Below, in pieces: positions 35,933 through 44,993 of a DNA stretch of 64,000 bases. Where the stretch lies: positions 97,711 to 161,710 of the forward strand of contig JAFTKJ010000025.1 in assembly GCA_017453305.1 (NCBI GenBank). The letters run 5' to 3'. The translations under genes were made by a program, and so were the position numbers. The first letter of the stretch is position 1. Each line of letters opens with the position of its first letter. The notes under the pieces were generated by a model, which was not told where the DNA came from, made no database searches, and saw only the letters and a list, made by a program, of their open reading frames with translations. Source of the stretch: Clostridia bacterium (GTDB lineage: Bacteria > Bacillota > Clostridia > Oscillospirales > CAG-272).

Positions 35933-36754
35933 ATGAAAGGCGTTAATCAAAATCAGCGTTCCTTTTCGGTTTCCTATGCTGATACGCCCAATGGAAAGCC
36001 CAGTCACTTTCACGAGGGACATCAGCTGCTTTATATCTGCCACGGTACGGCGGACGTGATTGTGGATGGAAACAGACAAACAGTGTCGGACGGGACACTG
36101 TTGATCTTCAACCGCTTAACTGAGCATTCCATCAAGGTTAAGACTGATATCTATCAACGCTATTCCTTGCGCGTACAGCCGCGCTCTGGGGAGTGGCAAG
36201 AGAATGAATATCTGCTTTTTCTGCTCTTCAATCGCACCGACGAATTCTTCTATCAATTGACCGATCCGCACGAACGGGAAGCATTAGAGGCACTTTTTGC
36301 GCGCATGGTTGCGGAATATCAGGCATCAGAGCCTTTTCGGGATGAGATGCTGCGCTCGCTGTTTTGTGAATTGATCGTCCACGTTTGCAGGCGGTTGCCA
36401 TGGCAAAGCGATGAGTCAAACGGCGAGAACACCAAGCTGATCCACAGCATCCGTCAACGCTTTGAGGATCGCTATTACGAGGATTATTCCTTGAACGCGC
36501 TGGAGGAGGAATATCACCTGAGTGCCTCGCATCTGTCGCATCTGTTTAAGCGTGTTACGGGAAAATCTCCCATGGAGTATCTGTTTGCCTGCCGTCTCCT
36601 TGCCGCCAAGCGTATGCTGGCAACCACATCGCTTTCCATCGGTGATATTGTGGAAAGCTGTGGCTTTAGCGACGACAGCAATTTCAGCCGTGCCTTCCGA
36701 AAGCGTGTGGGCATGTCGCCAAGCGATTTTCGTAAGAGATACCGTCATTCGTAA
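35933..36754 (+). CDS. AraC-family regulator
   Basis: 273 residues. The N-terminal cupin-like domain (HFHEGHQLLYICHGTADVIVDGNRQTVSDGTLLIFNRLTEHSIKV) probably binds a sugar-type ligand. The C-terminal double helix-turn-helix is complete: YHLSASHLSHLFKRVTGKSPMEYLFACRLLAAKRMLATTSLSIGDIVESCGFSDDSNFSRAFRKRVGMSPSDFRKRY. It is divergent from the redox operon and upstream of the acetyltransferase and heparinase-like genes, so it likely controls one or both. Confidence 0.92.
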   Translation: MKGVNQNQRSFSVSYADTPNGKPSHFHEGHQLLYICHGTADVIVDGNRQTVSDGTLLIFNRLTEHSIKVKTDIYQRYSLRVQPRSGEWQENEYLLFLLFNRTDEFFYQLTDPHEREALEALFARMVAEYQASEPFRDEMLRSLFCELIVHVCRRLPWQSDESNGENTKLIHSIRQRFEDRYYEDYSLNALEEEYHLSASHLSHLFKRVTGKSPMEYLFACRLLAAKRMLATTSLSIGDIVESCGFSDDSNFSRAFRKRVGMSPSDFRKRYRHS

Positions 36755-36799
36755 ATGACACCGTTTATAAGATAAATGAAATACTGGGAGGGAAAAACA

Positions 36800-37345
36800 A
36801 TGGGAATTGAAATGAGCGACGAGCTGTTTCGTCAATTGACCGATTATTGCAATTCTTCGGATAACGGTGAGGATAACCGTCGCCGTGCCAAGCTCCTCGG
36901 ATTTACGCAAGAGGGGGTTCTGGTAGCCCCCGGTGCGATTTTGCGCATTCCACGTGATCAGGTGGGTACCAATACCTTTTTTGGGCTTTATACCTATGCA
37001 AACGGCAATGTTACGGTGGGCAAAAACGTGCTCATCGGTCCCCATTGCTCTCTCTCTGCGGGGAACCATAAGTTCGATCCCGCAACGGGATGGTTCTCGG
37101 GCAGGACCGAGCCCGACGGTGACGACAGCGTCGTGATTGGTGACGGATGCTGGCTTGCAAGCAAGGTCACGGTCACGGGTGGCGTTAAAATGGGCAAGGC
37201 AAACCTTGTCTGCGCCGGTGCGGTCGTTACCAAATCCACTCCCGATTACGCCATTATGGCAGGGGTGCCTGCCAAGCAGGTCGGAGAGATCGATCCCGTT
37301 ACGGGAGAATATCTCTGGTATCATGCAAAGGAGAAACAATCATGA
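36800..37345 (+). CDS. Hexapeptide-repeat acetyltransferase (maltose/galactoside O-acetyltransferase type)
   Basis: 181 residues. The left-handed beta-helix shows repeated V/I-G patterns: NVTVGKNVLIGPHCSLSAGNHKFDP, DDSVVIGDGCWLASKVTVTGGVKMGKANLVCAGAVVTKSTPDYAIMAGVPAKQVGEIDP. A histidine typical of these acyltransferases is in AGNHKFD. It should transfer acetyl from CoA to a sugar hydroxyl. GGGAGG lies 9 bases before ATG 36800; the in-frame ATG at 36776 precedes that site. The stop overlaps the heparinase-like gene (ATGA), so the two act from one message. Confidence 0.88.
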   Translation: MGIEMSDELFRQLTDYCNSSDNGEDNRRRAKLLGFTQEGVLVAPGAILRIPRDQVGTNTFFGLYTYANGNVTVGKNVLIGPHCSLSAGNHKFDPATGWFSGRTEPDGDDSVVIGDGCWLASKVTVTGGVKMGKANLVCAGAVVTKSTPDYAIMAGVPAKQVGEIDPVTGEYLWYHAKEKQS

Positions 37346-39441
37346 GCGGATTTGCTTTTCCAAAGGATCGACAGACCGCCATGCAGGTCTTTCCGTTTCC
37401 CACCGAGGGATGTGTGGTAGAGGAAAACCCACCCTGCCTTTGCTGGATCCCGCCCGAGGGTGAGCACCTTTATACGGTTACCGTATCGAGTCCCGACGGC
37501 ACGGAGCTTTACCGTGCAGAAACAAAATTGAATTATCACGTTCCCACTCGCTTTTTTGAGGCAGGGGACTATCAATGGAACGTCTATTCCGAGGGTGTCG
37601 CGCGCGGAGAGATTGCGTTTTCTATCTCCGAGGATGCGGTAAAAATTGAACGCATAAGCGCGGAGAAGCTGTACGAAAGCATTCCAAGCGTTCATCCAAG
37701 ACACCTCTTCTTTAAAGAAGATATTGAAACGATTCGCAAGACCAAGGGGACGGAGCTGGAGGTATTGCGTCGCAACGTCGAGCAGGCGTACCGCGACGGG
37801 TTGCCGCAAATGCCCATGTATCACAGAGATCCGTACGCCCTGCCGTACCGTGAATATTTCGGTCGCTTCCGCGATTTTTGTGATCGCAACATGGTAGCGT
37901 GTGCATTGGCGTACATTTTGCTGGAGGATGCGTGTGCGGGAGCGCTTGCAAAACAGCTGTTAATACATTTTTGCGATCGCAATCCCAACGGTCCGTGTTC
38001 GCTCCTGGGACCTTGGGGCGACGAGGTGGGCTTGAGCATGGCGCGTTGCCTACCTGCGGTCTATGATCTTTTATATCCCATATTGAATGAAAAGGAGCGC
38101 ATCTTCGTGGCGTACACGGTGCGCGATTACGGAAGACAGTGCTACGAGCGTTTGCGCAAGCGCGATTATTGCCAGAACCCGGGGGACTCTCACGTCGGGC
38201 GTCTGCCTGCATATCTTGGCGAGGCGGTGATGGTGCTCAAGGACAGTGGCATTCAGCCTCGCGAGGAGGCACTGCAATGGCTGGACTACGCGCTTGAGAT
38301 CTACGGCGGCATCTTCCCGTATTACGGAACGCCCGACGGCGGTTGGGCAGAGGGCGTGTTCTATTCCACCAGCTATACCAAGTGGTATTTGACATTTTTC
38401 TCGGCGGTGGAGCGCTACGGCGGCACACGCTTTCTTGATCGCCCCTTTTACCGAAATCTGACGAAATTTTTCCTGCATTTTGCAGATCCCGATTATGAAA
38501 ACCATCCCTTTGGCGACGGATATTGGTGCTCTCCGGAGGATGAGGAGTGGCCCGGCTTTTTTGCGCAGAGTCCCTGCCGCTTTTATGCCGACCGCTTTGG
38601 ACCCGAGGCGGCACGCAAGCGTGCAAGTGCGCAGGCAACGCCAAAGCTTTATCGGTTGCATTTGTTGGATATTTTTCTGCCTGCCTGCGGCACCTGCGCC
38701 AAAGAGGCAAGCGACGTCCAAAACGTGGCGTGCTTCCCGGATGCGGGTTTTGTCAGCATGCACACAGCATTGGGAGATTTGAAAAACGATTTTGCCGTGC
38801 TTGCGCGTGCCTCCAAGTTCGGCTCGGATAGCCACCGTCATGCCGATCAAGGCTCCTTTGCTCTCTTTTATCGCGGTAAGGCATTGATCTCTCCCTCCGG
38901 CTACTTTGGAAGAGCCTACGGAACGCAACATCACTTTGAGTGGCTCAAGACCACGCAGGCGCACAACGCGATTTTGGTGAACGGTGAGGGGCAACCCGTG
39001 AACAGCATGTACTCTCGAGCCAAGATCCTTTCCTGCGAGGATTTTGGCGAATATAAAGAAGCAAGGCTGGACGTGTCACAGGCATATCCCATGCTGAACA
39101 AATGGATCCGCACGCTGCGTCTGACGGACCACGAATTGACGGTGGAGGACGAGATCGAATCCGAGAATGAGGTGACGGTCACCTATCCTCTGCATACGCT
39201 TTCCAAGCCCGAGGGAGAAGGGAACTGCGTACGCGTGGAGCGTGACGGTGTCTGTTTGCGGATCGAGCCCGTGGGAGATACGCTTACGCTGGATCGGATC
39301 ACGGATCGCTATGCGGTGGAGCTGAACGAGGGCGTGCCTGCGGAGTTTGCCGTTTCCATGCCGCAGCAATATCATATCTACTACCGGACCCAAAAAGCAA
39401 AATCCCACCGCTTGACGGTCAAATACACCGTAAAGGCTTAA
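37342..39441 (+). CDS. Heparinase II/III-type protein
   Basis: 699 residues. An N-terminal beta domain (CLCWIPPEGEHLYTVTVSSPDGTELY, FEAGDYQWNVYS) precedes an (alpha/alpha) toroid (about 110-450) and a C-terminal beta-sandwich with FGSDSHRHADQGSFALFYRGKALISPSGYFG and TQAHNAILVNGEGQP, the heparinase II/III signature region. Such proteins are polysaccharide lyases for uronic-acid polymers such as alginate or glycosaminoglycans. No signal peptide is visible, so it may act on imported oligosaccharides. It overlaps the acetyltransferase gene by 4 bases. The substrate is inferred only from family. Confidence 0.85.
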   Translation: MSGFAFPKDRQTAMQVFPFPTEGCVVEENPPCLCWIPPEGEHLYTVTVSSPDGTELYRAETKLNYHVPTRFFEAGDYQWNVYSEGVARGEIAFSISEDAVKIERISAEKLYESIPSVHPRHLFFKEDIETIRKTKGTELEVLRRNVEQAYRDGLPQMPMYHRDPYALPYREYFGRFRDFCDRNMVACALAYILLEDACAGALAKQLLIHFCDRNPNGPCSLLGPWGDEVGLSMARCLPAVYDLLYPILNEKERIFVAYTVRDYGRQCYERLRKRDYCQNPGDSHVGRLPAYLGEAVMVLKDSGIQPREEALQWLDYALEIYGGIFPYYGTPDGGWAEGVFYSTSYTKWYLTFFSAVERYGGTRFLDRPFYRNLTKFFLHFADPDYENHPFGDGYWCSPEDEEWPGFFAQSPCRFYADRFGPEAARKRASAQATPKLYRLHLLDIFLPACGTCAKEASDVQNVACFPDAGFVSMHTALGDLKNDFAVLARASKFGSDSHRHADQGSFALFYRGKALISPSGYFGRAYGTQHHFEWLKTTQAHNAILVNGEGQPVNSMYSRAKILSCEDFGEYKEARLDVSQAYPMLNKWIRTLRLTDHELTVEDEIESENEVTVTYPLHTLSKPEGEGNCVRVERDGVCLRIEPVGDTLTLDRITDRYAVELNEGVPAEFAVSMPQQYHIYYRTQKAKSHRLTVKYTVKA

Positions 39442-39445
39442 AAAC

Positions 39446-39481
39446 GGACGAGTCAAACGTGTCATCACTCATGTCTCGTCC
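39446..39481 (+). terminator. Stem-loop after the heparinase-like gene (weak terminator)
   Basis: GGACGAG (39446-39452) pairs with CTCGTCC (39475-39481) immediately after the stop codon. No T tract follows on the plus strand, so it is a poor intrinsic terminator. Confidence 0.35.
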
Positions 39482-39501
39482 CGAAAAAATTACGAAATCC
39501 G

Positions 39502-39530
39502 TTGACAAACTTCAATGAACGTGTTATAAT
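39502..39530 (+). promoter_or_regulatory. Consensus promoter of the epimerase-aldolase-TetR operon
   Basis: Perfect TTGACA (39502-39507) and TATAAT (39525-39530) with a 17-base spacer, about 57 bases before the epimerase ATG. A perfect palindrome begins at the next base. Confidence 0.93.
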
Positions 39531-39554
39531 AAAACCAACCAAACGGTTGGTTTT
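39531..39554. promoter_or_regulatory. TetR-type operator palindrome
   Basis: AAAACCAACC (39531-39540), a 4-base AAAC spacer and GGTTGGTTTT (39545-39554) form a perfect 10-bp-arm palindrome that starts at the end of the -10 box, so bound protein would block transcription. The operon it controls encodes a TetR protein, which makes autoregulation likely. Confidence 0.85.
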
Positions 39555-39586
39555 GGAAAACAACCCTTGAAAGGGAGGATACGGAC

Positions 39587-40603
39587 ATGTGGACAGAAGA
39601 AAAATTAAATGAGCTGCTGACAACGCCGAGCGAGGCGCTGATCGAGGATATGAAGCGCATCAAGGGGGACATCACCGTGCTTGGCGCGGGAGGGAAGATG
39701 GGCCCCACGCTCTGCGTCCTTGCCAAAAACGCGATCCGTGCGGCAGGTGTCCAAAAACGCGTGATTGCCGTTTCTCGCGGCAGTGATCCTATTGCAATCG
39801 AGTTGCTGCAAAAAAATGGCGTGGAGTTTGTTGCGTGTGATCTGCTGGATAAAGAGAGCCTTTATGCTCTGGAGGAAACCGAAAACGTCATCTACATGGC
39901 GGGCAAAAAATTTGGTACCGACGGAAACGAGTGGCAAACGTGGGGCATGAACGCCACGCTTCCTGCCTTTGTCGCGGACAAATTCCGCAAATCCAACGTT
40001 GTGGTCTTTTCTTCCGGCAACGTCTATCCCATCGTGCCGCTGTCTCACGGCGGATGCAACGAGGAGGTCAAGCCGGCACCCGTTGGGGAATACGCCATGA
40101 GCTGTCTTGCGCGTGAGCGTGCATTTGAGTATGCCGCCAATACTTACGGTACAAAAGTGCTGATCTACCGCTTGAACTTCGCAGTTGATCTCCGCTACGG
40201 CGTGTTGTTTGATCTTGCCAACAAGATTCAAAAGGGGGAGCCGATCTCTCTTGCCACTCCCGCCTTTAATCTGATCTGGCAAGGAAATGCCAACGAGATC
40301 GCCCTGCGCAGTCTGCTTCACACCGCCGCTCCTGCGCGCGTTTTGAACGTCACGGGACCCGAAACGGTCAATATTCGCTCTGCCGCCATCGAGCTTGGAA
40401 AGCATCTGGGGCGTGAGCCAATCTTCTCCTGCGAGGCGGGGAACGATGCCTACCTCAACGACGCATCGCTTTCTTTCGAGCTGTTCGGCTATCCCACGGT
40501 CAGCCTCAAGACCCTGATCCGCTGGCAGGCAGAGTGGATCCTGGACGGTGGTCGCACGTTAGATAAGCCGACGCATTTTGAAGAACGAAAAGGAAGCTAT
40601 TGA
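39587..40603 (+). CDS. NAD-dependent epimerase/dehydratase-family protein
   Basis: 338 residues. The Rossmann motif is ITVLGAGGKMGPTLCVLAKNAI (Gly33, Gly35, Gly36, Gly39), followed by VFVACDLLD-type and VIYMAGKKFG segments and VVVFSSGNVYP. At the catalytic YxxxK position the sequence reads EYAMSCLARER, so cysteine occupies the lysine position. The rest of the fold (extended SDR) seems complete. It may act on a sugar acid or nucleotide sugar; the missing lysine makes true epimerase chemistry uncertain. It is first in the TetR-regulated operon, and a DapA-like gene follows after 15 bases. Confidence 0.82.
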   Translation: MWTEEKLNELLTTPSEALIEDMKRIKGDITVLGAGGKMGPTLCVLAKNAIRAAGVQKRVIAVSRGSDPIAIELLQKNGVEFVACDLLDKESLYALEETENVIYMAGKKFGTDGNEWQTWGMNATLPAFVADKFRKSNVVVFSSGNVYPIVPLSHGGCNEEVKPAPVGEYAMSCLARERAFEYAANTYGTKVLIYRLNFAVDLRYGVLFDLANKIQKGEPISLATPAFNLIWQGNANEIALRSLLHTAAPARVLNVTGPETVNIRSAAIELGKHLGREPIFSCEAGNDAYLNDASLSFELFGYPTVSLKTLIRWQAEWILDGGRTLDKPTHFEERKGSY

Positions 40604-40618
40604 TTGGAGGTAAGCGAA

Positions 40619-41704
40619 ATGAACAGACACGAGCAGGCACTTGCCATCATCAAGCAGGGAACCGTAGTACCCGCAACGCCTCTTGCTCTTGATGAGCATC
40701 GCAAGCTGAACGAAAAGGGCTTGCGCCTTTTGATGAATTACTATCTGCACAGCGGCGCGGGCGCGATCGCAACTGCTGTGCATACCACGCAGTTTGAGAT
40801 CCGCAAGCCGGAGATCGCGCTTTTTGAGCCGATTTTGCGCATCGTTTCCGACGAGATCGACCGCTTTGAGGCACGCAACGGCAAGATTGTTGCCAAGATC
40901 GCAGGCGTTTGCGGTCCAATTGAACAAGCCGTCAACGAAGCGCGTCTTGCAAAAAAATACGGATATGACGCCGTTCTTCTCAGCCCCGGAGGCTTGAATG
41001 CGCTCTCGGAGGAGGAGATGCTGGAGCGTACCCGTGCAGTTGCCGCAGAAATGCCTGTCATTGGCTTTTATCTGCAAACGGCGGTGGGTGGAAGAGTCTT
41101 TACATACGATTATTGGGCAAAGCTTTGCGCCATTCCAAACGTTATTGCCATCAAGTGCGCCTCCTTCAACCGCTATCAGACCATCGACGTTGTGCGCGCC
41201 GCAGCACTTTCTCCGCGCGCCGACGAGATCACGCTTTACACGGGCAACGACGACAACATCGTCAGCGATCTGCTCACGCGCTACCGCTTTTTGCGCGAGG
41301 ACGGCACCACCGCAGAAAAATCCTTCCGCGGAGGACTGTTGGGACATTGGGCGGTCTGGACGCATCGCGCAGTCGAGATCCTGGAAATGACACAGCGCGC
41401 AAAGGAGGAGGGGAAGATCACGCCGGAGCTGCTGACGCTTGCCGCCGAGGTCACCGATGCCAACAGCGCCGTATTTGATACCGCGCATCGCTTTGCGGGA
41501 TGCATCGCAGGTGTGCACGAGGTCCTGCGCCGCCAGGGGCTGATGGAAAATATCTATTGCCTCAATCCCGATGAAACGCTTTCCCCGGGACAAGCCGAGG
41601 AATTGGATCGCGTATGCCGTGCGTATCCGCATCTGAGTGACGATGCCTTTGTGCGTGAAAATATCGATGCATGGCGTGCTTTGGCAGAGGATGGATGCAA
41701 ATAA
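40619..41704 (+). CDS. DapA-family (dihydrodipicolinate synthase/KDG aldolase-like) protein
   Basis: 361 residues, longer than the usual 290-300. TPLALDEHRKLNEKGLRLLMNYYLHSGAGAIATAVHTTQFEIR has the DapA entry strand and loop. VIGFYLQTAVGGR supplies the tyrosine and NVIAIKCASFNRYQT the Schiff-base lysine. The family condenses pyruvate with an aldehyde or cleaves keto-acid sugars. Its neighbours and regulator suggest sugar-acid catabolism. ATG 40619 has GGAGG 8 bases upstream; the upstream in-frame TTG overlaps the ribosome site. Confidence 0.83.
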   Translation: MNRHEQALAIIKQGTVVPATPLALDEHRKLNEKGLRLLMNYYLHSGAGAIATAVHTTQFEIRKPEIALFEPILRIVSDEIDRFEARNGKIVAKIAGVCGPIEQAVNEARLAKKYGYDAVLLSPGGLNALSEEEMLERTRAVAAEMPVIGFYLQTAVGGRVFTYDYWAKLCAIPNVIAIKCASFNRYQTIDVVRAAALSPRADEITLYTGNDDNIVSDLLTRYRFLREDGTTAEKSFRGGLLGHWAVWTHRAVEILEMTQRAKEEGKITPELLTLAAEVTDANSAVFDTAHRFAGCIAGVHEVLRRQGLMENIYCLNPDETLSPGQAEELDRVCRAYPHLSDDAFVRENIDAWRALAEDGCK

Positions 41705-41716
41705 AGGAAAAAACTT

Positions 41717-42322
41717 ATGCAGCAAAAATTAAAAACGCAAATTACCAAGCAAAAGATATTGGAGGCGGCAGAGGAGGAGTTTTCCGCTCTCGGCTTCGCC
41801 GCCGCGCGTGTGGATCAGATCGCCGCATCGGCAGGTGTCAACAAGCAAATGATCTATGCCCATTTTGAAAGCAAGGAGGGGCTGTACCGCGCCGTTCTGG
41901 AGGCGGTCTACGCTCGCCTGACCGAGGAGCAGAGCAGGATCGCCGCAGGCGGATATATGGGACGGGAAAGCATTGCCGAGGTCATTGAAAACAGCTTTTG
42001 CTTTTTGCGCCAAAATCCGCATTTTGTTCGCCTGATGATGTGGGAGAACCTTTCGGGTGGCGCACATGCGGAGCTACTTCATATCCGACTTTTCGAGGGA
42101 GCAGCATGCCTTTTGCGCAAGGGAATGGAAAAGGGGGAGATCCGCGCGGATCTGGACGTGGATCAAACGGTCATGTCCCTGAATATGTTCTGCTTTTCCG
42201 CATTTTCCAATGTCCACACGCTCTCAAAGCTCCTGCAAAAGGATTTGCTGACCGACAAGGCTTTATCGGAACGTGCACAGCATATTACCCGGGTATTTAT
42301 GAGATATATCTTCGGGGATTGA
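41717..42322 (+). CDS. TetR-family repressor
   Basis: 201 residues. The N-terminal helix-turn-helix is TKQKILEAAEEEFSALGFAAARVDQIAASAGVNKQMIYAHFESKEGLYRAVLEAVY. The C-terminal ligand domain (about 65-200) is helical. It is third in the operon with the epimerase and DapA-like genes, so it probably represses its own operon through the palindrome at 39531-39554. AAAGGA lies upstream of the ATG. The ligand is presumably a sugar or sugar acid handled by these enzymes. Confidence 0.93.
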   Translation: MQQKLKTQITKQKILEAAEEEFSALGFAAARVDQIAASAGVNKQMIYAHFESKEGLYRAVLEAVYARLTEEQSRIAAGGYMGRESIAEVIENSFCFLRQNPHFVRLMMWENLSGGAHAELLHIRLFEGAACLLRKGMEKGEIRADLDVDQTVMSLNMFCFSAFSNVHTLSKLLQKDLLTDKALSERAQHITRVFMRYIFGD

Positions 42323-42340
42323 TTTTTGAGCATTGGCGTA

Positions 42341-42371
42341 TCGTTCAAAATGCATGGATTATCATTCAAAA
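42341..42371. promoter_or_regulatory. Direct repeat TCRTTCAAAA (candidate activator site)
   Basis: TCGTTCAAAA (42341-42350) and TCATTCAAAA (42362-42371) repeat 21 bases apart, two helical turns, and end 13 bases before the -35 box of the GH31 operon. This geometry fits a dimeric activator of the AraC class, which commonly binds direct repeats. Confidence 0.45.
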
Positions 42372-42384
42372 CAAAGCATTCTCC

Positions 42385-42413
42385 TTGACAAAAGTGTGTG
42401 AATATATTAAAAT
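42385..42413 (+). promoter_or_regulatory. Promoter of the GH31 operon
   Basis: TTGACA (42385-42390) and TAAAAT (42408-42413) with a 17-base spacer. It lies about 50 bases before the first GH31 start. Confidence 0.72.
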
Positions 42414-42464
42414 TAGATCAACGTAGTGCATTTGCACGAAAAAAATGATAAGGATGAAAGTACG

Positions 42465-44957
42465 ATGAAATCACAAAATTGTCAAAGTCCAAATACAACG
42501 GCAATCTCTGTCTCGGCAGAGTCAGCTGTTCAAAACGTTCAAAAAAGCGATCAGGCACTGTATTTTTGCACTGCCGAAGGCTTATTCCTCCGCCTTTCCT
42601 ACGAGGGGACGAATGGTTGGAGATTACAAGCCAATCAAAAGGGCTATGCTCATTTTGAGGATATGGGTGCAACGCAATCCTTGGCAAGGTTTATGGGCGA
42701 GGAGGTGCGTGACCTTACGGAAAACGTCGGGGTCAGCGAGATCGAGGGAGCACTTAAGGTAACCTGCGAGGCGGGATCCTTTGTGCTGATTTCCACCACC
42801 GCTGATTTTTCCATGTCCTTCTGCTCGGCACAGGGAGAGGTGCTCAAAGAGATTGATTCGATTGTCGCCGAAGAGGAGAGAAGACTCGTGATGCGCGGCA
42901 CCCTCGATGAGAATGAGGCTGTGATCGGTGGCGGTCAGCGCTTTGATGCGGTCAACCGCCGCGGAAGCTCGATGATCCTTTACAGCTACGACGGATACAA
43001 TACCGATAGAGGTCGTGCGACTTACATGCCCATTCCGCTCTTTATCACCACGCGCGGTGCAGGTACGTTTGTCAACAGATACGAAAGAATTGAGGTCGCG
43101 TTTGGAAAAGCACCCGACAACAATTGGGAGATCGCCATTCTGAACGATATGATCGACGTTTACGTTATGGTCACGGGCAATATGTCCGATGTTTTGCGTG
43201 CTTATACCGAAATGGCGGGCGGCGCCTGCGCATCTCCCACCGAGTGGATGCAGGACGTGCTCATTTGCCGTTACGGCCCCGATATGATCCACTTTGATAA
43301 GGATTGCGTCACCTATCACAGCGTTGCCGAAATGGCAACCGATTGGGAGCATCTTTCCAAAAATCTGTACGCCGACCGCGAATGCACGGTTCGCGTCACC
43401 GACGAAAATCTGGATATTCTGAACAACGAAGGGCAGTACGTTTACGGGATCTTTTCCAACGGCTCCAGGCTTCGTTGCTTCCATTACGAAAACGGCACCT
43501 TTACGCGCATTACCAAAAAGGGACATCCCGCAGGATACAGCGTCAAGACCATTGTTGAGAATCTGACTCGCGCAGGCATGAAGCCCAAGGGTGTGTATCT
43601 GGAGGGATTTCCGACATGGAAGGACATTACCGCCGATACCGAGCGCGCAAAGCACCACCGCGAGGAGATCAAGCAGGTGACGGGTTGGCTGCGCAGCCAG
43701 GGCATCAAGTCCATGCTTTACATGGCGGTGGCACAGCTGGATGCCAACATGAAGGGCTACAAGCCCGAATATCAGGTATGGGTGGATATCACCGATGCAA
43801 ACGGCGAGGTCAACCACACCTGGAAGATTCCGCAGCACGGATTTTCCGCAAACCCCGACATTCGTCTGAATAACCACCAGAACTATTTGGATATCACCAA
43901 TCCCGAGGCAGTCAATTGGTACATGGACGAGATCTGGCAGGATCTGATCGATCTTGGCATTGACGGTATCAAGATCGACTTTTGCGAAATGATGCCCGAT
44001 GAAGGCTCCTATTGCACCTACAATCCCGATGGTAGCATTGCAAAGCAGTTCAGCATCAAGTATCATTGGTACGATGAAAGTGTATTTGAGGGCGACGTGA
44101 TCCATCACGCGTATCCAACCTACTTTATTTCTCTGTTCTGCAAAAAGATGAACGAAAAGATCGCAAAGCGCGCAGACGGCGACGGCTTTATGGTGCTCTC
44201 GCGCGGCGGTGCGCTCGGCTCTCAGCGCAACCCTTATTTGTGGGCGGGCGACCAGACGCGGATCTTCCACAACCTGCAAACCCAGCTGACCTCTGTTCTG
44301 ACCTCGGGCGCTTCGGGCGTTCCGTACATGACCTACGACATGGCAGGCTACGGCTATCCCAGAGAAGGTCTGTTCTTCGGTAACTTCAAGGAGGTTCGTG
44401 ACGGCAACCGCCTGCTCGATTTCCCAACGCGCGAGTCTGTCATTGACTACGAGAGTGAGATCTTTATGCGCGGCACCGAGTACTCCGCGTTTACGCATTG
44501 CATGCAAACGCACGGTGACGTCAGACACTTGTACGACCTGACCGAGCAGACGCAAACGGTTGCGGCACTGTATACCGATCTGCACCGTGAGCTTTTGCCT
44601 TATATTCAAAAGGTTTCCCGCATTGCAAGTAAAAGCGGCATGCCCGTGGTACGTCCCATGGTGCTGATGTATCCCGCAGATCAGAACGTACACAGCATGA
44701 TCGACGAGTTTATGCTCGGTGACGCATTGCTCGTTGCTCCCGTTCTGACGCAGGGAAGCGTTGCACGCGAGGTCTACCTGCCCGCAGGCGAGTGGCTTGA
44801 CCTGATCAGCGGCAAGACGCTGTCGGGTGCACAAACGCTGACTGTAAACGCAGGGCTTGCACAAATTCCCGTATTTTTGAACCTTGCATCCGCAGATGCA
44901 ACCGATTTGAAGCAGATCTTTGAGGGAGAAACCTGGAAGAAGATCAACACACTGTAA
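42465..44957 (+). CDS. GH31 alpha-glycosidase, copy 1
   Basis: 830 residues. An N-terminal beta domain (GWRLQANQKGYAHFEDM, then GGGQRFDAVNRRGSSMILYSYDGYNTDRGRATYMPIPLFITTRGAGTFVN) leads to a TIM barrel with the nucleophile motif DGIKIDFCEMMPDEG and RGGALGSQRNPYLWAGDQTRIF (acid/base region), then VPYMTYDMAGYG. C-terminal beta domains follow (DEFMLGDALLVAPVLTQGSVAREVYLPAGEWLDL). The family hydrolyses alpha-glucosides, alpha-xylosides or related sugars. Start 42465 follows AAGGAT about 11 bases away. It is the most divergent of the three tandem copies. No signal peptide. Confidence 0.92.
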   Translation: MKSQNCQSPNTTAISVSAESAVQNVQKSDQALYFCTAEGLFLRLSYEGTNGWRLQANQKGYAHFEDMGATQSLARFMGEEVRDLTENVGVSEIEGALKVTCEAGSFVLISTTADFSMSFCSAQGEVLKEIDSIVAEEERRLVMRGTLDENEAVIGGGQRFDAVNRRGSSMILYSYDGYNTDRGRATYMPIPLFITTRGAGTFVNRYERIEVAFGKAPDNNWEIAILNDMIDVYVMVTGNMSDVLRAYTEMAGGACASPTEWMQDVLICRYGPDMIHFDKDCVTYHSVAEMATDWEHLSKNLYADRECTVRVTDENLDILNNEGQYVYGIFSNGSRLRCFHYENGTFTRITKKGHPAGYSVKTIVENLTRAGMKPKGVYLEGFPTWKDITADTERAKHHREEIKQVTGWLRSQGIKSMLYMAVAQLDANMKGYKPEYQVWVDITDANGEVNHTWKIPQHGFSANPDIRLNNHQNYLDITNPEAVNWYMDEIWQDLIDLGIDGIKIDFCEMMPDEGSYCTYNPDGSIAKQFSIKYHWYDESVFEGDVIHHAYPTYFISLFCKKMNEKIAKRADGDGFMVLSRGGALGSQRNPYLWAGDQTRIFHNLQTQLTSVLTSGASGVPYMTYDMAGYGYPREGLFFGNFKEVRDGNRLLDFPTRESVIDYESEIFMRGTEYSAFTHCMQTHGDVRHLYDLTEQTQTVAALYTDLHRELLPYIQKVSRIASKSGMPVVRPMVLMYPADQNVHSMIDEFMLGDALLVAPVLTQGSVAREVYLPAGEWLDLISGKTLSGAQTLTVNAGLAQIPVFLNLASADATDLKQIFEGETWKKINTL

Positions 44958-44993
44958 TTCAATTTGAAAGAAAATGAAAGAGAGGATTTTAGC

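Noticed and set aside
35560-35934. 124-codon minus-strand frame across the divergent promoter region
   Set aside because: It runs through two promoters, is AT-rich low complexity, and overlaps the start of the flavin reductase in another frame.
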